Source of the DNA: Bacteroidota bacterium
GTDB taxonomy: Bacteria > Bacteroidota > Bacteroidia > Chitinophagales > Chitinophagaceae
Length of the DNA stretch: 64,000 nt
NCBI GenBank assembly: GCA_016868775.1
Contig: VGFT01000002.1
Coordinates: 1-64,000, forward strand
Direction of reading: 5' to 3'
Shown: one piece after another, positions 39,129 to 49,265 of the stretch
Layout of the letters: each line of letters begins with the position of its first letter
How positions within the stretch are numbered: the stretch's first letter is position 1
Position numbers and translations under genes: made by a program
Notes under the pieces: model-generated
The model's database searches: none
What the model saw: the letters and a program-made list of their open reading frames with translations, nothing else
Told to the model about the DNA's origin: nothing

Positions 39129-40435
39129 AAGCCCGTACACTCAAAAAGGACAAGGTCAACATCATCACCCTGGGTTGTAGCAAGAACCTGGTGGATAGCG
39201 AAGTGCTCAGCGGACAACTTCAGGCCAACGACATCGAGGTGGTCCATGAAAACAAAAAACTCGACCACAACATCGTGGTGGTCAACACCTGCGGTTTCAT
39301 CGATAAGGCTAAAGAGGAAAGCGTTCAAACCATTTTGGAGCAAGTTGAATTAAAGCGTAAGGGGAAACTGGATAAAGTTTATGTTACCGGATGCCTCAGC
39401 GAACGGTATAAGAATAATCTGGAGACCGAGATCCCGGAAGTCGATGCGTATTTCGGAACCCTGGAGCTGCCCAACATCCTCAAACAATTTGAGATCGACT
39501 ACAAAGAAGAATTGATCGGCGAGCGGTTGCTTTCCACGCCCAGCCATTACGCGTACATGAATATCTCGGAAGGATGCAATCGGACCTGCGCATTTTGTGC
39601 GATCCCGCTGATGCGCGGTCAACACGTGAGTAGGCCCATTGAACAATTGGTAACGGAAGCCAAGCGCTTGGTTAGCGGTGGCGTTAAAGAGATCATGCTA
39701 ATCGCACAGGAACTGACCTATTACGGACTGGATATTTATAAAAAGCGCAGCCTGCCCGAATTGCTGAATCGTTTAGCGGATGTGGAAGGGTTGGAGTGGA
39801 TCCGGTTGCATTATGCCTATCCCTCGAAGTTTCCGCTGGAGATTTTGGACGTGATGCGCGATCGTCCCAATATTTGCAATTATCTCGATATGCCCCTGCA
39901 ACACGCGTCGGATCGGATGTTGAGTGCGATGCGTCGGCAAATCACGCGATCGGAGATGGATGAATTGATCCAGGCTGTTCGCGAAAAAGTACCCGGTATT
40001 TGTTTGCGCACCACGCTGATCGCCGGATTTCCGGGGGAAACACCGGAGGATATTCACTCAATGCAGGAATTTCTTGTCCACTACCGCTTCGATCGGGTGG
40101 GCATCTTCACCTATTCGCATGAAGAGGGTACGTCGGCATATGATCTGGTTGACGATGTTCCGGCCGAAGAAAAGGAAAGCCGGGCCCAGCAAATCATGGA
40201 AACGCAGCAAGAGATTTCGTACGAACTCAATCAGGAAAAAATTGGGAAGACATTCAAAACCCTGATCGACAAGAAAGAATCCGGTCGCTATCTGGGGCGC
40301 ACCGAATTTGATTCGGTAGAAGTCGACAACGAAGTCATTATACAGACCGATAAAAAGCTTTCGATCGGATCTTTCGTGGATGTTCGAATTACAAAGGCTT
40401 ACGATTACGACCTCGAAGGAGAAATCGTTTCATAA
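39125..40435 (+). CDS. rimO: Ribosomal protein S12 methylthiotransferase RimO
   Basis: A 436-aa radical SAM enzyme that adds a methylthio group to an Asp of ribosomal protein S12. The N-terminal UPF0004 domain has the three auxiliary-cluster cysteines (LGCSKNLVDSE, NTCGFI, TGCLSERY). The radical SAM cluster is CNRTCAFC at about residue 145, and a C-terminal TRAM domain ends the protein (about 370-436). DAYFGTLE and the absence of MiaB-type features favour RimO. It is coupled to ftsY. Confidence 0.95.
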   Translation: MKARTLKKDKVNIITLGCSKNLVDSEVLSGQLQANDIEVVHENKKLDHNIVVVNTCGFIDKAKEESVQTILEQVELKRKGKLDKVYVTGCLSERYKNNLETEIPEVDAYFGTLELPNILKQFEIDYKEELIGERLLSTPSHYAYMNISEGCNRTCAFCAIPLMRGQHVSRPIEQLVTEAKRLVSGGVKEIMLIAQELTYYGLDIYKKRSLPELLNRLADVEGLEWIRLHYAYPSKFPLEILDVMRDRPNICNYLDMPLQHASDRMLSAMRRQITRSEMDELIQAVREKVPGICLRTTLIAGFPGETPEDIHSMQEFLVHYRFDRVGIFTYSHEEGTSAYDLVDDVPAEEKESRAQQIMETQQEISYELNQEKIGKTFKTLIDKKESGRYLGRTEFDSVEVDNEVIIQTDKKLSIGSFVDVRITKAYDYDLEGEIVS

Positions 40436-40463
40436 AAAAAGCCCCAATCTCTTGGCGCTTTTT
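40434..40463. terminator. Bidirectional terminator between rimO and the T9SS protease
   Basis: AGCCCCAA (40440-40447) and TTGGCGCT (40452-40459) form an 8-bp stem with one mismatch, flanked by an A-run on the left and TTTTT on the right. It can serve both convergent genes. Confidence 0.7.
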
Positions 40464-40473
40464 CATTTTCATA

Positions 40474-43400
40474 TTAACGGATCAATACTTTCCCGGTTGC
40501 CATTCGTTTACCGGCTCGGTTGCTCAGGATCAATTGATAGATGCCGCTGGCGTGCTGCCGCATGTCTACCGCCATTCGTTGATAAGCACCCGTGACGGGG
40601 TAGGATTTTCGAAAGGCCAGTGCGCCTCTTTCGTCAAACACCGAAAGCGTAAACTGTTCAGCACCGGCCGCATAATAGGCTACCTCAAATTGTCCTTTAC
40701 TAGGGTTAGGTAAGATGAACAGACGGGTAGTGGCTGAGTCACCGATGGCAACAATGTTCGAGAGCGCAGCACAGGGAAGTCCGGTCTGATTTTGCACCCG
40801 AACCGAATATTGTCCCAATTGACCTAATGTGATATTTGCAAGTGTGCTACTCGTCGCGCCATTGATCACCGATCCGTTTCGGAACCAAGTATAATTGTAG
40901 TTGCCGGATGGCGTCACCTGAGCGGTGAGATTGGTGCTTAACCCAGGATAGAGATTTCGATAAGGGGCGGCGGTGAGGTTTACGACGGGGTTTGGACTAA
41001 CCGCTACTACAGACGCGGAAGAAGTGGATGTACATCCAAAGGTATTGGTGACGGTAACCGCGTAGGAACCGCTTGTACTAACTGTGATGGCGGAGGAAGT
41101 GGATCCGTTCGTCCAGCTATACGAATTTCCTACCGGAGCAGAAAGCGTTACGGTACTACCGGTACAGAAGGCGAGCGGACCACTTGCCGTAACCGCTGCA
41201 CTCGGATTGGGATTTACAGTTACCGCGATTGGAGCGGAGGTGCTGATACAACCATTGCTTGTAACCGTGACGGTGTAATTGCCCGGGGTGTTTACGATGA
41301 TCGAGCCGCTGGTGGCGCCGGTACTCCAGTTGTAAGAAGAACCGGTATTGGCTACCAGCAACACGGCATTGCCTTGGCAGAATGTTGTGGGACCAGTAGC
41401 TGTGATTGACGCAGCGGGCACGGCCGTGATCGTGAGTGTAACGGCGGTGCGCGTTCCGCTCTCACAACCGGTAAGATCATTTATGCTGGCTGCATAATAA
41501 GTCACCGATCCAACCGTATTTAGAGTGGGGCTGGTGACGACCGTTCCTCCCGTAGCGGCATTGTACCAACGAAGGGTATGACCGGCCGGAACCGTTGCCG
41601 TAGCCGTTAGGGTGGGAAGCGTTGCACCCGGACATACCGCTTGTGATTGATTGCCTCCACCTACGGGTGCAGCAATCGAGGCACTTCCCACGGTGATTAG
41701 CAAACTCGAGGGAGCGGTGTTGCAGGAACCATTGCTGGCCGTTACAATGACGTTGCCGCTGCTGGCACCGGCAGCAAAGTTTACGGAGATGCTGGTAGTT
41801 CCTTGTCCCGATACGATCGTGGCACCGGTAGGAACCGCCCACGCATAACTGGTGGCACCGGCAACACCGGCGATCGTGTAGGTGATATTGTTTTGAACGC
41901 CACAAATGGTTTGGGTTCCGCTGATGGATCCCACGGCGCCCAGTCCGCCGCCACCATTCGAAGCTGTCACACTCACGGCATTGGCGCGTTCACTAACAGC
42001 GTTAGTGGTATTGTTCTTCGCGCGAAGCGTAAACCAGTAGGCGGTATTTGGGGTGAGTCCGGTTGCCGTATATGTCGTTGCTGAAACGTTTGAGGCCAGT
42101 AGATCAAAATCACCGGAAGTGGCATTTAAAATATAAACGTCGTAATGGGAAGCGTTGGTTACTCCGCTCCAATTCAGGGTAACTTCTCCGGCGTTGCAGG
42201 CGGCTCCGCTACCGGTTAAACCGGAAACAGTTCCTAAAATCTTGAATGAAACATCACTGGCATCGATTACTCCTCCTGCCGAAACACGAATGAGTGCAGT
42301 GGATGTATTAGCAAAAGGAACACTCCAGGTGAGTCGTTGGGTAGTTGCGGGAATCGCAGTGGCGATGGTTGTCCACGTCGTTCCGCCGTCCAATGAATAT
42401 TCTACGGTTTGCGCTGCGGTGATGCCGGTATTGTCCCAGGTGATCACAGCATTGGTGCCGGGGTTCAGGCTTTCGTTCCCGTTGGGGTAGGTCACTTCAA
42501 TCCCGGGCGATTCGATGGTCCACGTTAGGGAGTAAGTTTGATTTGCACCGGTGGGGACAGCCGTACCCACCACCCGAAGTGTGTATGCCCCTGCTACGGG
42601 GTTGTCGATGCTGATTTGTTCGATGTTGCTGACATTGTCCACACCAGTTGTAGCCGGGGTACCCGGATTATTGGCATCCAGTATCCAGGGTAAAAAGGTG
42701 GTAGCGCCATTGACTACTTTCAAATCGAGGTTGTTGACCAGGGCGGGGGTGGCGTTGGCGGTACCGGCCGGATCATTCCATGTGAGCATTACTTTCAATC
42801 GTGCAGTTCCTGAGGGGATGTTGATGACCTCATCATTGGTAAACCCCGTTGTAATGGTGGCGATCTTATATCGGTTCTGCTCTAGAATACGAACGGCTTG
42901 GAGGGCATTGATGCGCCCATATCCAAATCGATAGTCCGGTCCAACATTCCCGAGATCGTGGGCGGTATTTAAAACCGTGTTCTTGATCAGGGACGAGGGG
43001 GGGAGTTGATTGCTGTTGAGTTGTTTGTAACGCTGCACGAGCAAGGCCACGGTTCCGGCCACACCGGGAGTTGACATGGAGGTGCCCGTCATGTTCGTAT
43101 AGGCGTTGAGTGGCGTGGTGGTAGAAAATACGGTGGTACCCATGGCACTGATCTCGGGTTTTATGCGGCCATCGTGCACCGGACCACAGCTGGAGCTAGA
43201 ATTCAATGCCTCAAGGGTGTTAATGTTCGCGACCAATATGTTGTTCTTGGCGGTTTTTCCGCTGGAAGTGATGGTTGACCAACCGCCTGTACACGCTGAT
43301 TGTGAATTACCTGCAGAATGCACATGCAAGTGATAAGGAAAATTATTCAAGTTCACATCGGTTGCCACGCTGGTTGCCGAATACGCCACACCCGAACCGG

Positions 43401-44394
43401 TTAGTCCGCATGTCTGCGTACTTCCGTAAGAGTGGCTGCTTACATTTAATCCGAGGGTGGGAATGGCATTTGCCATTTCCGACGGGATGTTGCCATTGAA
43501 ATTATAGGAGTAGATTTTGGTATTAGGCGCCATTCCGCGCGCAATGGGATTGATCAAGCCTCTCCCACAGATGGTGCCTGCGCAGTGTGTGGAGTGGTCG
43601 GAAGGGCTGCTGGTTTCCATCAAGGTGCGGCGTCCGGTAGGTGAAAAATCCAAATGTGGACTTACTTCCCCGCCATCCCATATGCCAACATTGATATCAT
43701 TTCCCTTCAGGTTTCTCAGTCCGTCGTTGAGCACATTTACCCGATGAAGCGATCGCCCGGGCAAATTTTCAAACTGATTGGGGGCATCAATAAACTCGAC
43801 CCACTGCACAAATGGAAGTTCCACCAACCGAGTTAGGTTCGAAATCGGTGCACGAAGCGTAAACTGCTTGAACATCGAATACTCACCAATGATTTGAATG
43901 CCCAGCGGCATCAAAAAACCCTGGATATCGGTTCGGTTGAGTGGTTCAAAAGTCAGCACCGTTAAATCTACCCAACCCGGCTGCGAAACAGCATGGCTGG
44001 GGGCCATACCTTGCAGTAAGGAAGGAACGGTTTTGTTTTCCGATTTCAGATAGGTGATGCTACGTACGCCTGCACGAATCAGATCGGCCGATGCAATCGT
44101 TTGTTTCATTTTTGCGGTATACGCGCGTTCCGGTAAATATTCCAATAGTTCTATGCCTTGTGTGGCGAGCGATTGTCTTTTTTCATAGGAGGGAAGTTCC
44201 TGAAACTGCAAGACCACATACTGATGCGTTCCGAAAGCAGTGCGGTTGTTGAAGTCGACAGAATACACGTACCGATCGGCATTGGCCTCCGGGATGAATT
44301 CGCCACCGCGGACTTTCAATCTAAAATCCTGTGCCTGGCTCTGAAAGAAGGTTATTGTCATCAGAACGAAAAGAACACGAGTAGGAAGGTTCAT
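40474..44394 (-). CDS. T9SS-secreted subtilisin-like (S8) peptidase
   Basis: 1,306 aa. A signal peptide is cleaved before Gln22 (SQAQDF). Then a propeptide-like region, an S8 domain with Asp in VGIWDGGEV (~residue 240), His in DHSTHCAGTICG, oxyanion Asn in VHSAGNS and Ser in GTSMSTPGVAGT. A beta-sandwich, fibronectin type III-like module and several Ig/PKD-like modules follow, including two tandem related copies (GPTTFCQGNAVLL and GPLAFCTGSTVTL). The end is a T9SS sorting domain (LFILPNPSKGQFEV to TGKVLIR). It is a cell-surface or released protease. Collagen-type substrates would fit the hydroxyproline genes next door, but that is inference. Confidence 0.93.
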   Translation of the reverse strand: MNLPTRVLFVLMTITFFQSQAQDFRLKVRGGEFIPEANADRYVYSVDFNNRTAFGTHQYVVLQFQELPSYEKRQSLATQGIELLEYLPERAYTAKMKQTIASADLIRAGVRSITYLKSENKTVPSLLQGMAPSHAVSQPGWVDLTVLTFEPLNRTDIQGFLMPLGIQIIGEYSMFKQFTLRAPISNLTRLVELPFVQWVEFIDAPNQFENLPGRSLHRVNVLNDGLRNLKGNDINVGIWDGGEVSPHLDFSPTGRRTLMETSSPSDHSTHCAGTICGRGLINPIARGMAPNTKIYSYNFNGNIPSEMANAIPTLGLNVSSHSYGSTQTCGLTGSGVAYSATSVATDVNLNNFPYHLHVHSAGNSQSACTGGWSTITSSGKTAKNNILVANINTLEALNSSSSCGPVHDGRIKPEISAMGTTVFSTTTPLNAYTNMTGTSMSTPGVAGTVALLVQRYKQLNSNQLPPSSLIKNTVLNTAHDLGNVGPDYRFGYGRINALQAVRILEQNRYKIATITTGFTNDEVINIPSGTARLKVMLTWNDPAGTANATPALVNNLDLKVVNGATTFLPWILDANNPGTPATTGVDNVSNIEQISIDNPVAGAYTLRVVGTAVPTGANQTYSLTWTIESPGIEVTYPNGNESLNPGTNAVITWDNTGITAAQTVEYSLDGGTTWTTIATAIPATTQRLTWSVPFANTSTALIRVSAGGVIDASDVSFKILGTVSGLTGSGAACNAGEVTLNWSGVTNASHYDVYILNATSGDFDLLASNVSATTYTATGLTPNTAYWFTLRAKNNTTNAVSERANAVSVTASNGGGGLGAVGSISGTQTICGVQNNITYTIAGVAGATSYAWAVPTGATIVSGQGTTSISVNFAAGASSGNVIVTASNGSCNTAPSSLLITVGSASIAAPVGGGNQSQAVCPGATLPTLTATATVPAGHTLRWYNAATGGTVVTSPTLNTVGSVTYYAASINDLTGCESGTRTAVTLTITAVPAASITATGPTTFCQGNAVLLVANTGSSYNWSTGATSGSIIVNTPGNYTVTVTSNGCISTSAPIAVTVNPNPSAAVTASGPLAFCTGSTVTLSAPVGNSYSWTNGSTSSAITVSTSGSYAVTVTNTFGCTSTSSASVVAVSPNPVVNLTAAPYRNLYPGLSTNLTAQVTPSGNYNYTWFRNGSVINGATSSTLANITLGQLGQYSVRVQNQTGLPCAALSNIVAIGDSATTRLFILPNPSKGQFEVAYYAAGAEQFTLSVFDERGALAFRKSYPVTGAYQRMAVDMRQHASGIYQLILSNRAGKRMATGKVLIR

Positions 44395-44523
44395 AACACG
44401 GTTAATTTGAGAGGACTAATGTACTGAAATTTCGATTAGATGATATGTGCTAAATCGATCCAGTTTTCCCCTGTTTAGCAATTGGAGAAAGTGCTATCTT
44501 ACGTCCTCCACAAACAGCCGATT

Positions 44524-45426
44524 ATGACCCCCACCTGGATGGGTGTTTACCCAGCTTTGCTTACGCCGTTTCGGGAGGATGACACCCTCGATCTTCCCCT
44601 ATTCGAAAAAAATCTGCATGCCCAACTCGTTGCCGGTGTGCACGGAGCGATTATTGGCGGGTCGCTCGGAGAAGCCAGCACCCTTCGAGAAGATGAAAAG
44701 GAAGAATTGGTGCGGGTGGCGAAAAATGTGGCAGGCGGACGAATCCCCATCATTCTAAACATTGCGGAGTCGGCCACTCAACCAGCCATTGAACAAGTCA
44801 AACGGGCGAAGCTGTGGGGTGTAGACGGACTCATGCTTTTGCCGCCCATGCGGTATAAATCAGACGATCGGGAAACCATCCAATACTTTCGTTCGATTGC
44901 CCAATCGACGGCGCTGCCAATCATGATCTACAACAATCCGATCGATTACAAGATCGATTTTCGTCCCGACTTATTTGATTCATTACTGGATCTTCCCAAT
45001 GTACAAGCACTGAAAGAAAGCTCCCGCGACGTAACCAACCTCACGCGGATGATCAACCGATTTGGCGATCGATTCAAGATACTTTGTGGGGTGGATACGT
45101 TGGCGATGGAGGAATTATGCTTAGGGGCCCACGGTTGGGTAGCGGGACTGGTCGATGCATTCCCGCGAGAAACGGTGCAACTATATAAGTGGGTGCAAGC
45201 GGGAGAACTTGAAAAAGCCAGGCAGTTGTACCGCTGGTTTATGCCGTTGCTGGAATTGGATATTCATCCCAAACTCGTTCAGTACATCAAGCTGGCTGCC
45301 ACCTACACCGGCATCGGCAGTGAATTCGTTCGTGCGCCTCGGTTGATGTTGGAAGAAGCCGAGCGCGGCAGCGTAGAAACGATCATTGAAGATGCTTTGA
45401 AAAATCGTCCCACCCTCAACACCTAA
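44524..45426 (+). CDS. DapA-family lyase, probable pyrroline-4-hydroxy-2-carboxylate deaminase
   Basis: A 300-aa TIM-barrel Schiff-base enzyme. The lysine lies in NVQALKESSRD, the Tyr in MIYNNPIDYK, and the GGSLGEASTL pyruvate loop is present. Rather than lysine synthesis, context points to hydroxyproline breakdown: the next gene is a 2-oxoglutarate semialdehyde dehydrogenase, and an epimerase and FAD dehydrogenase follow at 48226-50513. In that pathway this enzyme deaminates pyrroline-4-hydroxy-2-carboxylate to 2-oxoglutarate semialdehyde. Start ATG at 44524; an earlier in-frame TTG would add 14 residues. The exact reaction is inferred from neighbours. Confidence 0.82.
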   Translation: MTPTWMGVYPALLTPFREDDTLDLPLFEKNLHAQLVAGVHGAIIGGSLGEASTLREDEKEELVRVAKNVAGGRIPIILNIAESATQPAIEQVKRAKLWGVDGLMLLPPMRYKSDDRETIQYFRSIAQSTALPIMIYNNPIDYKIDFRPDLFDSLLDLPNVQALKESSRDVTNLTRMINRFGDRFKILCGVDTLAMEELCLGAHGWVAGLVDAFPRETVQLYKWVQAGELEKARQLYRWFMPLLELDIHPKLVQYIKLAATYTGIGSEFVRAPRLMLEEAERGSVETIIEDALKNRPTLNT

Positions 45427-45429
45427 CTC

Positions 45430-46917
45430 ATGCATACGTTTACGGATATCTCGCCGGAACAAATTGATAACGCATTAGAGCGATCTTGGCAAGCCTTTCA
45501 GACGTACCGGCTCTTGCCACTTGCCAGACGCGCGGAATTACTCCGTGCCATCGCTGCTGAATTGGAGGACATGGGAGATGCGTGGCTTAAAACCGCTCAG
45601 GAGGAAACGCATTTGCCCGAAGCCCGTTTGCGAACCGAGCGGGCCCGAACCATCTTTCAACTGGAATCCTATGGGTTGGCTTGTGCACAGGGCGATTGGA
45701 TGCGGGTCAGCATAGATACTGCACTGCCCGACCGCAATCCGCCTCGTGCCGACTTGCGAAAAATGATGATTCCGCTCGGGCCCGTCGTTGTATTTGGTGC
45801 CAGCAACTTTCCTTACGCCTATTCCACTGCCGGGGGCGATACGGCTTCGGCACTTGCGGCGGGTTGCTCGATAATTGTAAAGGCCCATCCCGCGCATCCG
45901 CAAACATCCTTGCTCGCCGCGCAGGCCATCCAACGGGCCATCCAAAAAACAGCATTGCCCGCCGATCTTTTTCAACTCGTATATGGAGCTTCTTTTGAAG
46001 TAGGGAAGAAATTGGTGCAGCATCCCCGAACCGCTGCAGTGGGATTTACGGGTTCCTACACGGGCGGGAAGCAACTGTTCGACTGGGCTTATCAACGCGC
46101 CCATCCCATCCCGGTATTTGCAGAAATGGGCAGCATCAATCCGATTTTTCTATTGCCGGAACGTTTGCAAAAAGAAGCTTCCTCGCTGGCAGAAACCATC
46201 GCAGCTTCGGTGACGTTGGGGGTGGGACAATTCTGCACCAACCCCGGTATTCTGGTAGCCACAGCTGGCGAGGGGTTAGCTGTTTTTCAAACAAGATTGA
46301 CCGAACTCCTGAAGCAAACCATTCCCGCTGCTATGTTGCATTCTGGCATCCAGCGGGCTTATTTGGAAAAATCCGCTCAGCTACGCCAACAACCCGGGGT
46401 AGAAACGCATCTTCCTGCCAGCGAGGGTGCGCAGGGGACGGCCACTCCACAGTTGACACAAGTGGAGGCAAAAAAATTTCTGGAAAATCATTCACTGCAT
46501 CAAGAAGTGTTTGGTCCGGCTACCTTGCTGGTGGTCTGCTCCACCACCGAAGAGCTTTATGAAGTTGCCGCATGTATCGAAGGGCAACTCACCTGCACCG
46601 TTTTTGGAAGCAATCAGGAGCTGCTTAAATACCAGACACTTTGCGAGCAATTGAGGATGCATTGCGGCCGCTTGATCTTTAATTCAGTGCCCACCGGAGT
46701 GGAGGTTGTGCAGTCGACGCATCACGGCGGACCCTTTCCTGCTACCACCGATTCCCGTTTTACGGCCGTGGGAAGCGATGCGATTTTGCGTTTTGCGCGC
46801 CCCCTTTGCTTTCAAAATTGTCCGGAAGAATTGCTGCCGATCGAATTGAAGTCGGATAATCCGCTTCAACTTTGGCGAAAGGTAAATGGTCAGTGGACCA
46901 ACGGATCAATTGGTTGA
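45430..46917 (+). CDS. Aldehyde dehydrogenase, probable 2-oxoglutarate semialdehyde dehydrogenase
   Basis: A 495-aa NAD(P)-dependent enzyme. VVVFGASNFPYAYSTAGGDTASALAAG matches the branch that oxidises 2,5-dioxopentanoate rather than general ALDHs. The catalytic Cys is in GVGQFCTNPG and the Glu in FAEMGSINPIF. The C-terminal half with HHGGPFPATTDSRFTAVG is typical. It is 3 bp after the DapA-like gene. It gives 2-oxoglutarate as final product of hydroxyproline catabolism. The last 12 bp overlap the convergent desaturase-family gene. Confidence 0.88.
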   Translation: MHTFTDISPEQIDNALERSWQAFQTYRLLPLARRAELLRAIAAELEDMGDAWLKTAQEETHLPEARLRTERARTIFQLESYGLACAQGDWMRVSIDTALPDRNPPRADLRKMMIPLGPVVVFGASNFPYAYSTAGGDTASALAAGCSIIVKAHPAHPQTSLLAAQAIQRAIQKTALPADLFQLVYGASFEVGKKLVQHPRTAAVGFTGSYTGGKQLFDWAYQRAHPIPVFAEMGSINPIFLLPERLQKEASSLAETIAASVTLGVGQFCTNPGILVATAGEGLAVFQTRLTELLKQTIPAAMLHSGIQRAYLEKSAQLRQQPGVETHLPASEGAQGTATPQLTQVEAKKFLENHSLHQEVFGPATLLVVCSTTEELYEVAACIEGQLTCTVFGSNQELLKYQTLCEQLRMHCGRLIFNSVPTGVEVVQSTHHGGPFPATTDSRFTAVGSDAILRFARPLCFQNCPEELLPIELKSDNPLQLWRKVNGQWTNGSIG

Positions 46918-48174
46918 CGCACCTCGTTTAGCCGGGTTGCTAAAATAGATCGTCATCAGCATCGACAAGAGCAGGTAACCGCCGATTCCATAAGCGGCAT
47001 AAGGAATGCGAGCGTTCAGCCCGAACCAATCGCGTTGCCAAAAAAGCAACCCCACACCATATCCAAACCGAACCATTTCCCAGATCCAGGCATTTTTTCG
47101 CATATCCATCAGTTCGGTAAGTGCTTGAACGGATAAAAAGATGAATAAGCCATACAAATAAATGAAAGAGCTGTTCAGGCCGTTGAGGGAGGCGATGTTT
47201 CCGAATAGATAGGTGATAAATCCGAGCTGGGCAATGAGCTGAAACCAGGTCCAGCTACTGAACGCCCCATTGGTGGGCGTATCATATTTTTCGAATTGAT
47301 AGACATCCGAAATTTTTTCGACCGGATGTGCCGTTGCTACATCCGCCGGACGATAGCCGGTCCTTCGAAACCAGAGAGTAATTTTTTCTTTCCAGTCGTT
47401 GGTCCGCCATGCATCTGCCGCCATCAATCCCAGGTGCAGAAAATTGATGCGGATCGGGTTCCAAGTTCTGGCCGGTCGACTGATCCCATACACCGGAGGC
47501 ACATCCGATCGTTCTTCAGCGAAGGTTCCAAATAATTTATCCCACACAATGAAGATCTGAGAGAGATTTTTATCCATGTACTCCGGATTGATCGCATGAT
47601 GCACGCGGTGGTGAGAGGGCGTGACCAGAATTTTTTCCAAAAACCCCATTTTATCGATGTGTCGCGTATGGTACCAAAATTGCGCGAACAGGTGCAAGGG
47701 GGCGACGGTAGCGATCACGGCCGGCGGGATGCCCAACAGAGCGGCCGGTAGCAGCAGAATGGTAAATAAGTTAAAGAAAGCGGAGATGCTTTGCCGCAAG
47801 GCGCAGGCCAGATTGAATTCCTCGCTGCTGTGGTGGATCACGTGGAGGTTCCAGAATAAATTGATGTGATGGCTCCACCGGTGGATCCAGTAGCCGTTGA
47901 AATCTATGATGATAAACGCGGCCACATACACCATCCATTGGTTGGGGATGGTGGTCAGGGCAACATGTTCCAGCATAAACGGATAGATCGCGATGATGAT
48001 CGTGAGCTCCAGCACCGACTTGGTGACGTTGGTGATGCCCGAGTTCAGGGAGGAGATCATATCGAGGGTACGAACGGTGTCAAATCCTTTTTTCCAGCCC
48101 CACCATTTTTCAAAAAGGACCAGCACCAAAAAGATCGGAATGGCGATAAGTAATATTTTACCGTAGGTTTCCAT
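46906..48174 (-). CDS. Sterol desaturase / fatty acid hydroxylase family membrane protein
   Basis: A 422-aa inner-membrane di-iron oxygenase. Histidine motifs HRWSHH, HVIHHSSEEFN and HHRVHH provide the metal ligands of the fatty acid hydroxylase superfamily. Hydrophobic helices flank them, and four more lie in the C-terminal ~120 residues, an extension seen in alkylglycerol-monooxygenase-like members. Substrate unknown, probably a lipid. It sits on the opposite strand between the two halves of the hydroxyproline locus. Confidence 0.87.
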   Translation of the reverse strand: METYGKILLIAIPIFLVLVLFEKWWGWKKGFDTVRTLDMISSLNSGITNVTKSVLELTIIIAIYPFMLEHVALTTIPNQWMVYVAAFIIIDFNGYWIHRWSHHINLFWNLHVIHHSSEEFNLACALRQSISAFFNLFTILLLPAALLGIPPAVIATVAPLHLFAQFWYHTRHIDKMGFLEKILVTPSHHRVHHAINPEYMDKNLSQIFIVWDKLFGTFAEERSDVPPVYGISRPARTWNPIRINFLHLGLMAADAWRTNDWKEKITLWFRRTGYRPADVATAHPVEKISDVYQFEKYDTPTNGAFSSWTWFQLIAQLGFITYLFGNIASLNGLNSSFIYLYGLFIFLSVQALTELMDMRKNAWIWEMVRFGYGVGLLFWQRDWFGLNARIPYAAYGIGGYLLLSMLMTIYFSNPAKRGASTN

Positions 48175-48225
48175 GTACTTGGCAATATTCCGCTAATTTA
48201 CAACAGACCGCAAACTTTGTTCAGC

Positions 48226-49245
48226 ATGGCTCGCCACGTTTTTGACTGCATAGACGGACATACCTGCGGAAATCCCGTTCGGGTGGTGCGCGCAGGCGGA
48301 CCCGCCCTGGAAGGTCGAAACATGAGCGAGAAACGTCAGCATTTTCTGCACGCATATGATTGGATCCGCCGGGGACTCATGTTCGAGCCCCGCGGACACG
48401 ACCTAATGAGCGGAAGCATCGTGTATCCACCGAACGACCCAACCAATGATGTGGCCGTGCTCTTTATTGAAACAAGTGGGTGCCTGCCTATGTGCGGACA
48501 CGGCACCATCGGTACAATCACGATCGGAATCGAAAGAGGACTGATCCAGCCCAAAACGCCCGGAAAGATTCGTATGGAAGCACCGGCCGGACTCATCAAA
48601 ATCGATTACAATAGCAGCCTACGAGCAGACGGATCGCTGCGGGTAGATTCTGTGAAACTCATCAATGTGCCGGCATATCTGGATACTGAATCACTCGAGG
48701 TAGAATGTCCTGAGCTCGGTACGATTCAGGTAGATGTTGCCTTTGGCGGAAATTTTTATGCAATAGTCGATTTACAGAAAAACTATTTAGGGCTGGACGC
48801 ATATTCCATTGAAAAACTAATTGCTTGGTCCAGAACCCTGCGCGATTCCATCAATCAATTGCGCTCATTTGTTCATCCGGTCGATGCTACGATTCACGGT
48901 TGCTCGCATATTCTGTGGTCCGGTCAAGCGATCGATCCGGCCGCGACTGCCCGCAATGCAGTTTTCTATGGCGACAAGGCCATCGATCGTTCTCCTTGCG
49001 GTACAGGTACCTCTGCTCGAATGGCACAGTGGTATGCAAAAGGAAAATTATTACCCGGACAATCATTTATTCACGAGAGCGTGATCGGCAGTACGTTCAT
49101 CGGACGGATCGAAGAGGAATTCGATTTCCACGGGCACCGGGCCATCCGGCCTTCTGTTGAAGGTTGGGCCAAAATTTATGGAGAAAACCAAATCACAATC
49201 GACCCCGAGGATGATCCCTATGCATACGGCTTCCAGGTGATCTGA
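48226..49245 (+). CDS. 4-hydroxyproline 2-epimerase (proline racemase family)
   Basis: A 339-aa cofactor-independent enzyme that epimerises trans-4-hydroxy-L-proline to cis-4-hydroxy-D-proline. Both catalytic cysteines are present (Cys90 in LPMCGHGT and Cys in DRSPCGTGTSARMA), which separates it from the Thr-containing 3-hydroxyproline dehydratases. FDCIDGHTCGNPVRVV is the family N-terminus. The ATG at 48226 (MARHVF) is chosen over a TTG at 48217. Racemase on plain proline is a less likely alternative. The next gene encodes the D-amino-acid dehydrogenase that would use its product. Confidence 0.9.
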   Translation: MARHVFDCIDGHTCGNPVRVVRAGGPALEGRNMSEKRQHFLHAYDWIRRGLMFEPRGHDLMSGSIVYPPNDPTNDVAVLFIETSGCLPMCGHGTIGTITIGIERGLIQPKTPGKIRMEAPAGLIKIDYNSSLRADGSLRVDSVKLINVPAYLDTESLEVECPELGTIQVDVAFGGNFYAIVDLQKNYLGLDAYSIEKLIAWSRTLRDSINQLRSFVHPVDATIHGCSHILWSGQAIDPAATARNAVFYGDKAIDRSPCGTGTSARMAQWYAKGKLLPGQSFIHESVIGSTFIGRIEEEFDFHGHRAIRPSVEGWAKIYGENQITIDPEDDPYAYGFQVI

Positions 49246-49253
49246 AGGATGCC

Positions 49254-49261
49254 TACATTTG
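49254..49261 (+). promoter_or_regulatory. TAnnTTTG promoter box 4 nt before a GTG start
   Basis: TACATTTG, then CGCA, then the GTG at 49266. This lies in the 20-bp gap after the epimerase gene and would give a second, leaderless transcript for the dehydrogenase. It also supports GTG as the true start. Confidence 0.62.
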
Positions 49262-49265
49262 CGCA

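Noticed and set aside
44524-45426. dapA for lysine biosynthesis
   Set aside because: Neighbours form a hydroxyproline pathway and no lysine genes are adjacent, though the family alone would allow it.
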